Assembly: GCA_902774215.1 (NCBI GenBank)
Contig: CACYHU010000018.1
Coordinates: 1 to 41,513 of the forward strand
Direction: 5' to 3'
Origin: an uncultured Chloroflexota bacterium
Lineage (GTDB): Bacteria > Chloroflexota > Anaerolineae > Anaerolineales > Anaerolineaceae
DNA: 41,513 bases
This document shows positions 6,891-15,736 of the stretch, piece by piece. Under the pieces are notes generated by a model. It was not told where the DNA came from. It made no database searches and was given only the letters and a program-made list of their open reading frames with translations. Position numbers and translations under genes: made by a program. Within the stretch, counting starts at the first letter, position 1, and the number at the start of each line of letters is the position of its first letter.

Positions 6891-8712
6891 AGCTGTGACA
6901 GCTTCCGCTGCACAGCATGTCGAGGCAAGACTCGACCCGGAAACCGGAAGATTTGTGATTTATGCGGAAAAAGAAGTGGTAGACTCTGTTGTTGACAACC
7001 GTACAGAAGTCATTTTGGAAGAAGCCCGCAAGGTTGACCCGAATTGTGAACTTGGCGATATGGTGATCGTTGAGTCTACACCGAAAGATTTCGGCCGCGT
7101 TGCAGCACAGACCGCCCGTCAGGTGATCCAGCAGCGTATCCGCGATGCCGAACGTAATGACCAGATGGCACATTATGAAAAACAAATCGGGGAAATCGTC
7201 AGCGGTGTTGTTCAGGCTATCAACCGCGAAGGATATACCATCGGTTTGGAAAAGAAAGCGGAAGGTATTTTACAGCAAAACAACCTCATCCGCGGAGAAC
7301 GCTTTCATATGCATGACCGTGTCCGCGCATTGGTCGTTGAAGTAAAGGATAATCCGCGCAATCCGCAGATCGTTCTTTCCAGAACACACAAAGATTTCTT
7401 GCGCCGCTTACTTGAAAATGAAGTTCCGGAAATTTTCCACGGGATCGTCGAAATTCGCTCTATCACCCGCGAACCCGGTGAACGTGCAAAAATCGCAGTC
7501 TCCGCCACCCAGCAGGGTATCGACCCGGTAGGTGCCTGTGTCGGTCTGCGCGGTGTGCGTATCCAGGCTATCGTCCGCGAACTGCATGATGAAAAAATCG
7601 ATGTAATTGAATGGAATCCGGATCCGGTGATCTATATTTCCAAAGCTATCAGCCCTGCACGTGTGGTTGGTGTTTATCTCGGTGAAGGGAATTCCGCAAC
7701 CGTTATCGTTCCGGAAGATCAGCTCTCCCTCGCTATCGGCCGCGAAGGTCAGAATGCCCGTCTGGCAGCCCGCCTTACAGGCTGGCGCATCGACATCAAG
7801 AGCGTTTCTGAATCCGCCGCTGAATTGATCCACACCTACGAACAGGGTGAGGATGTGGTTCTGACGCATGAAACCTCCGGTGAACCGATCGTTATCACGA
7901 TCAGCGAACTGTTTAAGGGTGAAGAGGAAGCCATCGAAAAAGTCCGCAGCGTTCTTGCGAAAAAGGCTGAAGGACGGACGATCCTTCCGGAAGAAATCGA
8001 AGTTCTCAACGGATTTGTCGACCGTGTTGAAAAACGGAAGACAGCTAAAGTTCATTTCTCCGTCACCGATACACTGAAAGTCCTCGGCAAAAAGGGTCTC
8101 TCACAGAATGAGATCGAAGCACTTCCGATTAAAGAAAGCGGTCTTCCTGCCCATGTTTGTGAAATTCTGGAAGAAAATGGCTACAAGACGTTTGATGATG
8201 TATATAACGTCATGAAAAATGATCCTGATGTTATGTTCAAGCTTCACGGCGTCACTGCTGACGACATGAATGACCTTGCACGCATCGTCACCTTTGTCGG
8301 CAAGCACAAGGTCACTGCTGCAGAACCCGAAGAAGAACCGGCTGTGGAAGTTGAACCGGTCACCGAACCCGAACCGATCGTTGTTCCTGAAGAAGAACCT
8401 GTCTCCGAACCTGAACCATACGTTGAACCGGAACCGGCTCCAGAGCAGGAAGTGAAGGAACCGGAAATCATTTATGATATTCCGGAAGATCAGGAACTCT
8501 CCATGGAAGATATTTTCAATTCCGTTTCCAGCGGTCTGATGAAAATGTCCGATTATGATGACGAAGAAGACAGCAAAATGGATGCGTCTTACAACAAGCC
8601 GTCCAAGAAGAAGAAAAAGAAGAAAGGCATCGAGATCGAATACGATCCGGACAGCGATTCCACTATGGTCCGCCGTAAACACAAACGCGGTGATGACGAC
8701 TGGGGCTGGTGA
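6844..8712 (+). CDS. nusA: Transcription termination/antitermination factor NusA, 5' end disrupted
   Basis: RNA polymerase-binding factor controlling pausing, termination and antitermination. From GTG 6844 the 622-residue frame holds the N-terminal polymerase-binding domain (~1-105), the S1 domain (~112-180, [12 protein letters not shown]), KH1 (~205-280, [15 protein letters not shown]) and KH2 (~281-345, [19 protein letters not shown]). A helical C-terminal region with [19 protein letters not shown] follows, then a Glu/Pro-rich stretch (~490-550), a seven-Lys patch and a DDDWGW end. The natural ATG at 6810 is out of frame, so translation either starts at the GTG (losing about the first 20 residues), needs a +1 shift near 6828, or the sequence has an error. 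rimP, which usually precedes nusA, is missing. ylxR follows after 24 nt. Confidence 0.92.
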   Translation: MIIQALESAMVSAYRKAVTASAAQHVEARLDPETGRFVIYAEKEVVDSVVDNRTEVILEEARKVDPNCELGDMVIVESTPKDFGRVAAQTARQVIQQRIRDAERNDQMAHYEKQIGEIVSGVVQAINREGYTIGLEKKAEGILQQNNLIRGERFHMHDRVRALVVEVKDNPRNPQIVLSRTHKDFLRRLLENEVPEIFHGIVEIRSITREPGERAKIAVSATQQGIDPVGACVGLRGVRIQAIVRELHDEKIDVIEWNPDPVIYISKAISPARVVGVYLGEGNSATVIVPEDQLSLAIGREGQNARLAARLTGWRIDIKSVSESAAELIHTYEQGEDVVLTHETSGEPIVITISELFKGEEEAIEKVRSVLAKKAEGRTILPEEIEVLNGFVDRVEKRKTAKVHFSVTDTLKVLGKKGLSQNEIEALPIKESGLPAHVCEILEENGYKTFDDVYNVMKNDPDVMFKLHGVTADDMNDLARIVTFVGKHKVTAAEPEEEPAVEVEPVTEPEPIVVPEEEPVSEPEPYVEPEPAPEQEVKEPEIIYDIPEDQELSMEDIFNSVSSGLMKMSDYDDEEDSKMDASYNKPSKKKKKKKGIEIEYDPDSDSTMVRRKHKRGDDDWGW

Positions 8713-8736
8713 TCGGAGCCTTTCTGAGGTAATGGC

Positions 8737-9027
8737 ATGTCGAAAGCTGACAACAAGCCGAAAAAACACATCCCGCAGCGGACCTGCATTGGCTGCCGGG
8801 AAGTCAATGAAAAAAAAGCGCTTATTCGGATCGTAAAAACACCGGAAGGCGTATGTATAGACCCGACCGGGCGTATGCCCGGCCGCGGGGCATATCTGCA
8901 TGAAGCAAAAGCATGCTGGGAAACAGCCTTGAAGCGCGGAGCTCTCGGGCGAGCGCTTAAAACAGAACTGACCCCGGAAGCAGCGGCGATTCTGACAGCT
9001 CATATGGAGTCTTTACAGGAAGACTGA
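8737..9027 (+). CDS. ylxR: YlxR/RnpM family RNA-binding protein (DUF448)
   Basis: A 96-residue basic protein with the family signature: RTCIGCREVNEKKALIRIV (residues ~15-33), DPTGRMPGRGAYLH (~43-56) and a C-terminal helix starting CWETALKRGALGRAL. YlxR proteins sit between nusA and infB across bacteria; a B. subtilis homologue has been reported to bind and regulate RNase P, and the fold suggests RNA binding. GAGGT about 6 nt before the ATG serves as ribosome binding site. The L7Ae-like ylxQ gene often found next to it is absent. Confidence 0.92.
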   Translation: MSKADNKPKKHIPQRTCIGCREVNEKKALIRIVKTPEGVCIDPTGRMPGRGAYLHEAKACWETALKRGALGRALKTELTPEAAAILTAHMESLQED

Positions 9028-9092
9028 AAATATTTCATGTGAAAATGCTCCGATTTTGGAACAAGAAAGATTGAGAAAGGAGAGATAACGAC

Positions 9093-10874
9093 ATGGGTGC
9101 TGCAAAAAAAATAGAAATTCCTGTTTCGATAACTGTGCGTGACCTGGCCAAACTGCTGGGTGCCACAAGTATTCAGGTTATTAAGATCCTCATGATGAAC
9201 GGCGTGATGGCGAACATAAATCAGACGATTGATTTCGATACCGCGGCAATTGTTGCAAGTGAAATCGGATTTGAAGCCATTCCCGAAAAACTCGAAGAGG
9301 AGGAGATCGAAAAGGATAATGGAGAAGTCCCTCTCTGGAGGCAGATCATCGACAAGGAAGACCCACGCAGCCTGACCAGTCGTCCTCCTGTCGTGACCAT
9401 TTTGGGACATGTAGACCACGGTAAAACATCCCTTCTGGACGCTATACGCAATACGAATGTAACAGCGGGAGAAGCAGGCGGGATCACGCAGCATATCGGT
9501 GCGTATCAGGTTGAGCACAAAGGGAAAACCATTACCTTCCTCGATACACCGGGGCATGCAGCTTTCAGTGCCATGCGCGCACGCGGTGCCCAGGGAGCGG
9601 ATATCGTGATTCTGGTCGTTGCTGCCAATGACGGCGTCATGCCCCAGACAAAAGAAGCTATTGCTCACGCAAAAGCAGCCCGGGTTCCCATTGTGGTCGC
9701 GATGAATAAAATCGACCGCTCCGATGCCAATCCTGACCTGGTAAAGAAACAGCTGTCTGACCACGGTCTGATCCCGGATGAATGGGAAGGCGACACCATG
9801 GTCGTTCCCGTCTCAGCCAAACAGCGCCAGGGCATTGAAGATTTGATGGAAGCTGTCCTGCTTACAGCAGACTCAATGAAAATTGAAGCCAACCCAAAGG
9901 GCCGCGTTTTTGGTACCGTCATCGAAGCCAAAGTTGACCGCTCCAAAGGTGTTCTCGCTACACTTCTCGTGCAGAATGGGACCCTTGAGATGGGAAATGT
10001 TGTCCTCGCGGGCAACGCACACGGAAAAATCCGTGCAATGTTCGATTATAAAGGGAAGAAGATCCATAAAGCAGGCCCCTCCACACCGGTCCAGATCATG
10101 GGTTTGACGGAAGTTCCGTCAGCAGGGGATATTTTCCAGATCTGTGCTTCAGAAAAAGAAGCCCGCACGATCGTTGAGACCCGAAAGGCTGAAGCTGCCG
10201 CTAACAAAACAAAAGATAAGTTCACACTGGAAGACCTGTTCAAACGTGCCCAGGAAGGTGAAGTAAAGGAACTTTGTCTTGTACTTAAGACAGATGTTAC
10301 CGGATCTATCGAACCGATCGAAGGAGAACTCCAGACCCTCAACAAAGAAGGTGAGATCAAGGTTAAGATTCTGCACTCTGAGGCGGGAGCTATCAGTGAA
10401 AATGATGTTATGCTCGCGGCCGCTTCCCGTGGTATTGTGATTGGTTTCAATGTCCAGCCGGACCCGGTCGCAAAGAAAAAAGCCGAAGATGAGGGCGTTT
10501 CGATCCGCTGCTACAATATCATCTATCGCTTGAAGGAAGATATTGAAAAAGCTCTCAAGGGTATGCTTGAACCGGAATATCAGGAAATCTCAACAGGAAA
10601 GGCAGAAGTCCGGGCTATGTTCAAGATATCCAAACTGGGTGTCATCGCCGGAAGCCGCGTTCTGGAAGGAGAGATCCGCAAAGGGAGCCGGGTAAAAGTA
10701 CTCCGTAACGGGGAGGAAATCCACAAGAGTGAAATTTCTTCTCTCCGCCGTGAAAAGGATGACGTTAAGGAAGTCAAAACCGGCTTGGAATGCGGTATCG
10801 CTGTTAAAGGCTTTGAATCTTTTGAGGTCGGTGATATTCTGGAGACCTTTACTGTTGAACGCTTCGGCTCCTGA
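9093..10874 (+). CDS. infB: Translation initiation factor IF-2
   Basis: The GTPase that places formyl-Met-tRNA on the 30S subunit and promotes subunit joining. At 593 residues it is a short IF-2: only ~95 residues (an IF2_N helix, [19 protein letters not shown]) precede the G domain, as opposed to several hundred in enterobacteria. G motifs: GHVDHGKTS (105-113), DTPGHAAF (150-157), NKID (204-207), SAK (~242-244). Domain II, the IF2 domain ([16 protein letters not shown]) and the C-terminal tRNA-binding domain ([33 protein letters not shown]) are all present. AAAGGAGAG precedes the ATG. The short N-terminus agrees with Chloroflexota-like lineages. Confidence 0.97.
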   Translation: MGAAKKIEIPVSITVRDLAKLLGATSIQVIKILMMNGVMANINQTIDFDTAAIVASEIGFEAIPEKLEEEEIEKDNGEVPLWRQIIDKEDPRSLTSRPPVVTILGHVDHGKTSLLDAIRNTNVTAGEAGGITQHIGAYQVEHKGKTITFLDTPGHAAFSAMRARGAQGADIVILVVAANDGVMPQTKEAIAHAKAARVPIVVAMNKIDRSDANPDLVKKQLSDHGLIPDEWEGDTMVVPVSAKQRQGIEDLMEAVLLTADSMKIEANPKGRVFGTVIEAKVDRSKGVLATLLVQNGTLEMGNVVLAGNAHGKIRAMFDYKGKKIHKAGPSTPVQIMGLTEVPSAGDIFQICASEKEARTIVETRKAEAAANKTKDKFTLEDLFKRAQEGEVKELCLVLKTDVTGSIEPIEGELQTLNKEGEIKVKILHSEAGAISENDVMLAAASRGIVIGFNVQPDPVAKKKAEDEGVSIRCYNIIYRLKEDIEKALKGMLEPEYQEISTGKAEVRAMFKISKLGVIAGSRVLEGEIRKGSRVKVLRNGEEIHKSEISSLRREKDDVKEVKTGLECGIAVKGFESFEVGDILETFTVERFGS

Positions 10875-10918
10875 TTTTTTGGATCCGGAACCTGAATAAT
10901 TAAATAACTGCAACATGG

Positions 10919-10963
10919 AAGCCGCTCACGCGGCTTTCGTTGGCGATTGAAAGTAATCGCCAA
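10919..10963 (+). other. Tandem hairpins between infB and rbfA
   Basis: AAGCCGC-tcac-GCGGCTT (10919-10936) is followed at once by TTGGCGATT/AATCGCCAA (10940-10963, 9-bp stem, 6-nt loop). The second hairpin ends 1 nt before the AAGGAGG ribosome binding site of rbfA. Neither is followed by a run of T, so they look like processing or translation-control elements more than a terminator. Confidence 0.6.
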
Positions 10964-10975
10964 AAGGAGGAAAAT

Positions 10976-11407
10976 ATGCCTTCACCAATCAGACTGAAAA
11001 AAATAGCGAACCGTATTAAAGAAGACTTGTCAGAACTTTTGATTTATGAAGTAGAAGATCCTCGTCTCTCCGGCGTAATGGTGACAGACGTCAACGTGGA
11101 CCGGGAGCTGTATTATGCGAATATATATGTGTCAGCACTTGAAGGTAAAGTTCGCGCGAAAGAGGTACTTGCCGGTCTGGAAAGTGCTTCCGGTTTTCTG
11201 AGAAGCCAGCTTGCTCAGGGAATCGAGCTGAGAACCTTTCCCCGCCTCCGCTTCTATTGGGACCCGACACCGGAAAATGCGGACCGCATTGAATTTCTGT
11301 TGAAACAGCTGCATCAGGAAGAGGCTGCAAAAGCCTCCGCTTCCGGGAATACCGCACCGGAAGATGCAGTAATCACTGATCCTGTGGATGAGCCCGGGGA
11401 GGAATAA
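10976..11407 (+). CDS. rbfA: 30S ribosome-binding factor A
   Basis: RbfA binds the 30S subunit and helps mature the 5' end of 16S rRNA. The 143-residue protein has the KH-like fold signature: R.KKIANRIKEDLSELL (helix 1), VEDPRLSGVMVTDVNVDRELYYANIYVS (the conserved DPR...VT.V.....L..A.VYVS strand pair) and LRTFPRLRFYWDPTPENADRIEFLLKQL. A ~35-residue acidic tail after ~108 is a lineage-specific addition. ATG 10976 follows AAGGAGGAAAAT; an in-frame TTG at 10940 lies inside a hairpin and is unlikely. The stop codon touches the ATG of nrnA. Confidence 0.93.
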   Translation: MPSPIRLKKIANRIKEDLSELLIYEVEDPRLSGVMVTDVNVDRELYYANIYVSALEGKVRAKEVLAGLESASGFLRSQLAQGIELRTFPRLRFYWDPTPENADRIEFLLKQLHQEEAAKASASGNTAPEDAVITDPVDEPGEE

Positions 11408-12376
11408 ATGTTAAAGGATGACCTTACCCTGATTCGTAACCGGCTGGATTCAGCCGGTACTATTGCTGTTTTTGCTCACATCCGTCCGGATGGCGATTCT
11501 GTCGGTGCAGCACTTGCACTGGGTTGGGCACTGGAAGATGAGGGGAAAAAGGTCGAATTTGTTTCTGAAGACCCTATTCCCGAAAGATTCTGGTTTCTGT
11601 TCCAATTTACAGCAGACGGCAAAAATCCGTTCATTCCCGAACCTGTAAACGCAGATTGCTATGTTGTCCCGGATATCAGTTCCCCGGATCGCGTGGGTGC
11701 TTTTTTCCAGAATCATCCGGAAATCAAAACAGATATCTGTATCGACCATCATGTTTCCAATACTGGATTCAGTAAACTTAAATGGGTCGAACCGGACACT
11801 CCGGCGGCTTGCTGCGTTCTGGCGGATATTATGCCGAAAATGGGATTTACTCTCACAAAAAGGATCAGTTCCGCTCTGCTCTGCGGCATAATTACGGATA
11901 CGAATTCTTTTTCAAATTCTGATGTAAACACAAAAGCTCTTCGCCTGGCAGCTGATCTTATAGATAACGGTGCTGAATTATTCAAAATATGCCGTACCGC
12001 ATATAAAGAACACTCAATTCAGGAAATGGAATATTGGCGGATCGGAATGAATAATATGCACATTGAAGGTGAACTGGCCTGGAGTTATATTCTGACATCA
12101 GAGAGAAAAGCGGCAGGTATTGAATCTGATGAAGATAACGGTTTTACCAATTATATGGGCAATACAACAGGTATCAAAACTTCTATCCTGTTTACCGAAA
12201 CCAATAATAACAGTGTAAAAATTTCATGGCGAAGTGTTCCCGGTTATGATGTTGCAAAAGTCGCAGTGTCTTTTGGTGGCGGCGGTCACAAAGCTGCTTC
12301 AGGAGCTACGGTAAATGGTGCAATCGACACAGTTATTCGTGATGTGATAGATAAAACAAAAGAAATGTTATTTTGA
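11408..12376 (+). CDS. nrnA: DHH/DHHA1 phosphoesterase, NrnA-type nanoRNase/pAp phosphatase
   Basis: The family degrades 2-5-nt RNAs and dephosphorylates 3',5'-pAp, some members also cyclic dinucleotide breakdown products. The 322-residue protein shows HIRPDGDSVGAALAL (~24-38), the metal-binding DHH motif in ICIDHHVSN (~110-118), GIITDTNSF with its metal-binding Asp (~160-170), and the DHHA1 glycine-rich FGGGGHKAASGA (~288-299). ATG 11408 directly follows the rbfA stop codon, so the two are coupled. The position between rbfA and truB is the standard one in Gram-positive-like genomes. Substrate range within the family cannot be told from sequence. Confidence 0.9.
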   Translation: MLKDDLTLIRNRLDSAGTIAVFAHIRPDGDSVGAALALGWALEDEGKKVEFVSEDPIPERFWFLFQFTADGKNPFIPEPVNADCYVVPDISSPDRVGAFFQNHPEIKTDICIDHHVSNTGFSKLKWVEPDTPAACCVLADIMPKMGFTLTKRISSALLCGIITDTNSFSNSDVNTKALRLAADLIDNGAELFKICRTAYKEHSIQEMEYWRIGMNNMHIEGELAWSYILTSERKAAGIESDEDNGFTNYMGNTTGIKTSILFTETNNNSVKISWRSVPGYDVAKVAVSFGGGGHKAASGATVNGAIDTVIRDVIDKTKEMLF

Positions 12377-12396
12377 TCCTTTTTTTTGGGGGAAAA

Positions 12397-13314
12397 ATGA
12401 GGGATGAAGACAGCCGTAAATTAAAAAGCGCGATCTCCGGAATTCTTATCGTAGATAAACCATCCGGTATGACTTCACATGATGTTGTGTCAGTGATCCG
12501 CAAAGGTACCGGATTCCGCAGAATCGGCCATACAGGCACTTTAGATCCACGCGCAACCGGAGTATTGGTTATTCTCATCGGCCCGGCTGTAAGGCTAAGC
12601 GAATATCTGGTATGCGACAAAAAAGGATATGAAGCTACGATTCGTTTTGGATCTGTATCCGACACCTATGATGGTGATGGAAAAGTAGTACAAACCGGAC
12701 ATAGTTATCCAATGGATGAAGAAGAAATCATGGACATAATGGACACTTTTACCGGGAATATCACTCAGGTACCGCCCGCCTACAGTGCGATCAAGATCAA
12801 CGGGAAAAAAGCATACGACCTTGCCCGCAAAGGAGAAGATGTAAAACTGAAAGAAAGGAATGTCACAATTTACAGCTTCGACTTTATTGAATATAACCCG
12901 CCGGAACTGATTGCTGATATTGTCTGCTCTTCAGGAACTTATATCCGTTCTATTGCCCATGATCTCGGACAGAAGCTTGGCTGTGGAGCCTATCTCTCAG
13001 GATTGAAACGCACCAGAAGCGGTAACTTTTCACTTCGGGATGCTGTTCCTCTTTCCGTACTTCAAAAAGCGTTTGAAGATGGAAACTGGTATCAGTATTT
13101 GATTCCGGCAGCTGATGCTCTCACAGAATATGAGGAAGTGATTCTGAATATGGAAGATGAGGCAAATATTCTACATGGACGGCGTATCCCTGCCAGCCAG
13201 GGGGAACACGGCATACTTGGAAAAGCCGTCTCTGAACAGGGAGAACTCATCGCTCTGCTGGAATTTATTCCTGAAACATTTGAATGGAAACCTAAAAAAG
13301 TCTTTTATCAATGA
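12397..13314 (+). CDS. truB: tRNA pseudouridine-55 synthase TruB
   Basis: Isomerises U55 in the T loop of tRNAs. The 305-residue protein has the catalytic motif GHTGTLDPRATGVL with the nucleophilic Asp at residue 50, GILIVDKPSGMTSHDVV near the start, QVPPAYSAIKINGKKAYDLARKGE in the middle, and VVCSSGTYIRSIAHDLG / LSGLKRTRSGNFSL, followed by a C-terminal PUA-like domain. GGGGGAAAA just before ATG 12397 is the ribosome binding site; an in-frame TTG at 12373 overlapping the nrnA stop is less likely. ribF starts in the ATGA overlap at its end. Confidence 0.95.
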   Translation: MRDEDSRKLKSAISGILIVDKPSGMTSHDVVSVIRKGTGFRRIGHTGTLDPRATGVLVILIGPAVRLSEYLVCDKKGYEATIRFGSVSDTYDGDGKVVQTGHSYPMDEEEIMDIMDTFTGNITQVPPAYSAIKINGKKAYDLARKGEDVKLKERNVTIYSFDFIEYNPPELIADIVCSSGTYIRSIAHDLGQKLGCGAYLSGLKRTRSGNFSLRDAVPLSVLQKAFEDGNWYQYLIPAADALTEYEEVILNMEDEANILHGRRIPASQGEHGILGKAVSEQGELIALLEFIPETFEWKPKKVFYQ

Positions 13315-14234
13315 ACGAAGATCTCAGAAAAATATTCGGAGCAGAACTTACGGCAAATTCCGCAGTTTCCATAGGTGCTTTTGACGGACTTCACCTTGGA
13401 CACCGGCATATTATCAATAATACTGTTGAGTACGCAAAACAGCACGGGATATATTCTGCTGCAATTCTGTTTGACCCGCTTCCTTCTGTATTCTTCGGCA
13501 GGATCGGTCCGGATGAACGCATTTTACTGCGCAATGAACAGGAAACAATGCTGAATGATATGGGCATTGACCGGATCATTTTTCTTCCTTTCTCCATTGA
13601 AATAGCAAATCTTTCCACATATGATTTTCTCTCTGCAATGCAATCTGTTCTGCATTGCGAACATTTGATCATGGGAGAAGATTTTTCTATCGGGAAAGAC
13701 CGGTCTGGTTCTGCAGCTGTACTTGCGGAGCTTGGCGCATCCTTCGGATACACAACCGAAATTCTCTCAAAAGATGTCATGGATGGGGATGTGATTTCCT
13801 CCACACGCATCCGTGCTTTGCTGCATCAGGGCAGACTGCCGGAAGCCAATCGTCTGTTGGGATACTCCTTCTACTTTACCGGAAATATCATCCATGGAGA
13901 TGCACGAGGACGGAAGCTTGGATTTCCGACACTGAACGTGAAGATTCCGGAAGGGAAACTCACTCTCCCCAACGGCGTCTATGCTGTCATAAATCACATT
14001 GATGGAGTAAAATATGCCTCCGTGACCAACATCGGTGTCCGCCCGACATTCGGCTTGGACGATAAAGGCATCTTTGTCGAATCCTACCTGCTCAACACCT
14101 CCGGAACCTTTTACGACGAATCCTCCCGTCTGGAATTCATCGAAATGCTTCGTCCCGAGATCCGCTTCTCCTCAGCTGAAGATCTGAAAGCCCAAATCAG
14201 CAGGGATATCCAAAAAGCTGAAAAGATTTTGTAA
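13311..14234 (+). CDS. ribF: Bifunctional riboflavin kinase / FAD synthetase
   Basis: Makes FMN from riboflavin and then FAD. The 307-residue protein has an N-terminal nucleotidyltransferase domain with IGAFDGLHLGHRHII (~21-35) and MGEDFSIGKDRSG, then STRIRALL. The C-terminal riboflavin kinase domain starts at GNIIHGDARGRKLGFPTLN with PNGVYAV and NIGVRPTFG. Start and the truB stop share ATGA, so they are coupled. It is the last gene of the plus-strand module; the hairpin at 14307-14335 lies 70 nt downstream, but its T-run is on the other strand. Confidence 0.95.
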   Translation: MNEDLRKIFGAELTANSAVSIGAFDGLHLGHRHIINNTVEYAKQHGIYSAAILFDPLPSVFFGRIGPDERILLRNEQETMLNDMGIDRIIFLPFSIEIANLSTYDFLSAMQSVLHCEHLIMGEDFSIGKDRSGSAAVLAELGASFGYTTEILSKDVMDGDVISSTRIRALLHQGRLPEANRLLGYSFYFTGNIIHGDARGRKLGFPTLNVKIPEGKLTLPNGVYAVINHIDGVKYASVTNIGVRPTFGLDDKGIFVESYLLNTSGTFYDESSRLEFIEMLRPEIRFSSAEDLKAQISRDIQKAEKIL

Positions 14235-14300
14235 CAACACTTTTCTCAAAACGAATAAAGCGAAAATTTTACGGTTGACAGTGCAAAGAGTTCAGTTAAC

Positions 14301-14335
14301 AAAAAACTTCTGTCGGAAGTTTATTCCGGCAGAAG
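14301..14335 (-). terminator. Intrinsic terminator of the dcw cluster, after ftsZ
   Basis: On the minus strand a 12-bp stem (14335-14324 with 14318-14307, one G-U pair, 5-nt loop) is followed by six T (14306-14301). It sits ~100 nt past the ftsZ stop. On the plus strand the stem is followed only by CCTTTG, so it would end ribF transcripts poorly. The rest of 14235-14438 shows no gene. Confidence 0.8.
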
Positions 14336-14438
14336 CCTTTGATAACCAGTATTTTTGGATTATTCGTTTTCTCTTATAATGCTGCAGTCAGCAAATCTTT
14401 AATAGACTGTCCTGACAAGCTTTTTCGTATTTCTGATT

Positions 14439-15596
14439 CTAATCCCTTGATTTCATTTTCAGGAAGGGAGGAATGTCCAAAGTACTCTTTTTTCTTGGAG
14501 CAACAAAACTTGGAACATCAACTGTCTCTTCTACCGGTGTAGCGGTGCGAACCATATTTGCAACCGGCTCCCTGCCATAATTAGAGGAAGGCTGAACAGT
14601 ACGGGGAGTTACAACGCTTCTATCCTGAACAGGGATACCGATCACTGTATCTGCATCAGGATAACCGGTCGCGACGACGGTAATACGGATCTGATCCTGC
14701 ATAGACGGGTCAATAACTGCACCAAAGATAAGGTTGACGTCCTTGTCAGCAGATTCACGGATGATCGCAGCCGCTTCATTGACCTCATAAAGTGTCATAT
14801 CTTCACCACCGGTGACATTGAAGAGGATACCGCGGGCACCGGTAATGGCAACATCCAACAGATCGTTGTTGATAGCCTTTTCAGCAGCCTTACGTGCACG
14901 GTCATCACCTTCACCGACACCGATTGCCATCAGTGCCGCTCCGCCTTCGGACATAATAGAGCGAACATCTGCAAAGTCGAGGTTGATAAGGCCCGGAATT
15001 GTAATCAATTCGGAAATACCCTGAATACCCTGGCGCAGTACGTCATCAGCCTGGCTGAAGGCAGCCTTCATGGTAACTTTCTTATCTACAATCTGCAGTA
15101 AACGATCATTTGGGATAACGATCAATGTATCCGCATTTTTCTTGAGGTTATCGATGCCGGATAAAGCAGACTTCATACGGCGGGGACCTTCAAAACTGAA
15201 GGGTTTTGTTACCACACCGATTGTCAAAGCACCGATTTCACGGCAAATCTCAGCCACAATCGGGGCAGCCCCGGTACCAGTACCGCCGCCCATACCGGCT
15301 GTTATAAATACCATATCTGCGCCGACAAGAGCTTCACGAAGTTCATCACGTGATTCTTCAGCTGCAGTACGACCAACTTCCGGATTACCACCGGCTCCCA
15401 GACCACGTGTAGATTTTTCTCCAATACGAACACGCGTTCCTGCTTTTGAGGCTATTAAAGCTTGTGAATCTGTATTTACAGCTATGAACTCAAGGCCTTG
15501 CATGCCTTCGTCGATCATTCTATTGACAGCATTACAGCCGGCACCGCCGACTCCAATGACCTTGATACGGGCACCACTCTCTCCAAAGTTTTCCAT
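14439..15596 (-). CDS. ftsZ: Cell division protein FtsZ
   Basis: The tubulin-like GTPase that forms the Z ring. The 385-residue protein has [16 protein letters not shown] (13-28), the tubulin signature GGGTGTG at 103-109, [11 protein letters not shown] (the T7 loop that completes the neighbour's active site) and an acid-poor variable linker (~320-370) ending in LDIPPFLK, the conserved C-terminal peptide that binds FtsA and other partners. AGGAGAG lies just before the ATG. It is the last gene of the dcw cluster and has its own promoter in the 140-nt gap after ftsA. Confidence 0.98.
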   Translation of the reverse strand: MENFGESGARIKVIGVGGAGCNAVNRMIDEGMQGLEFIAVNTDSQALIASKAGTRVRIGEKSTRGLGAGGNPEVGRTAAEESRDELREALVGADMVFITAGMGGGTGTGAAPIVAEICREIGALTIGVVTKPFSFEGPRRMKSALSGIDNLKKNADTLIVIPNDRLLQIVDKKVTMKAAFSQADDVLRQGIQGISELITIPGLINLDFADVRSIMSEGGAALMAIGVGEGDDRARKAAEKAINNDLLDVAITGARGILFNVTGGEDMTLYEVNEAAAIIRESADKDVNLIFGAVIDPSMQDQIRITVVATGYPDADTVIGIPVQDRSVVTPRTVQPSSNYGREPVANMVRTATPVEETVDVPSFVAPRKKSTLDIPPFLKMKSRD

Positions 15597-15628
15597 ATCT
15601 CTCTCCTATGTTTCTAACCAATGCAACT

Positions 15629-15657
15629 ATTTTACCTTAAAACTTTAAGTTTCGCAA
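15629..15657 (-). promoter_or_regulatory. Internal promoter for ftsZ
   Basis: Minus strand TTGCGA (15657-15652), 17-nt spacer, TAAAAT (15634-15629), 33 nt before the ftsZ start codon. An AT-rich inverted repeat (TATCTTAAA / TTTAAGATA, about 15677-15696) lies further upstream in the same gap. Confidence 0.6.
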
Positions 15658-15736
15658 TTTTTTTTACCTTTTTGTTATATCTTAAATTTTTAAGATAAAA
15701 GCTGCCATTTACTCCTTAATAAATGTCGTATTACTA

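Noticed and set aside
8101..9003. 300-codon open frame on the minus strand
   Set aside because: It lies opposite nusA/ylxR, which carry clear domains; the protein is low-complexity Phe/Arg-rich, a shadow of the Glu/Pro repeats.
14339..14542. 67-codon open frame between ribF and ftsZ
   Set aside because: No ribosome binding site, runs into ftsZ antisense, no recognised motif.
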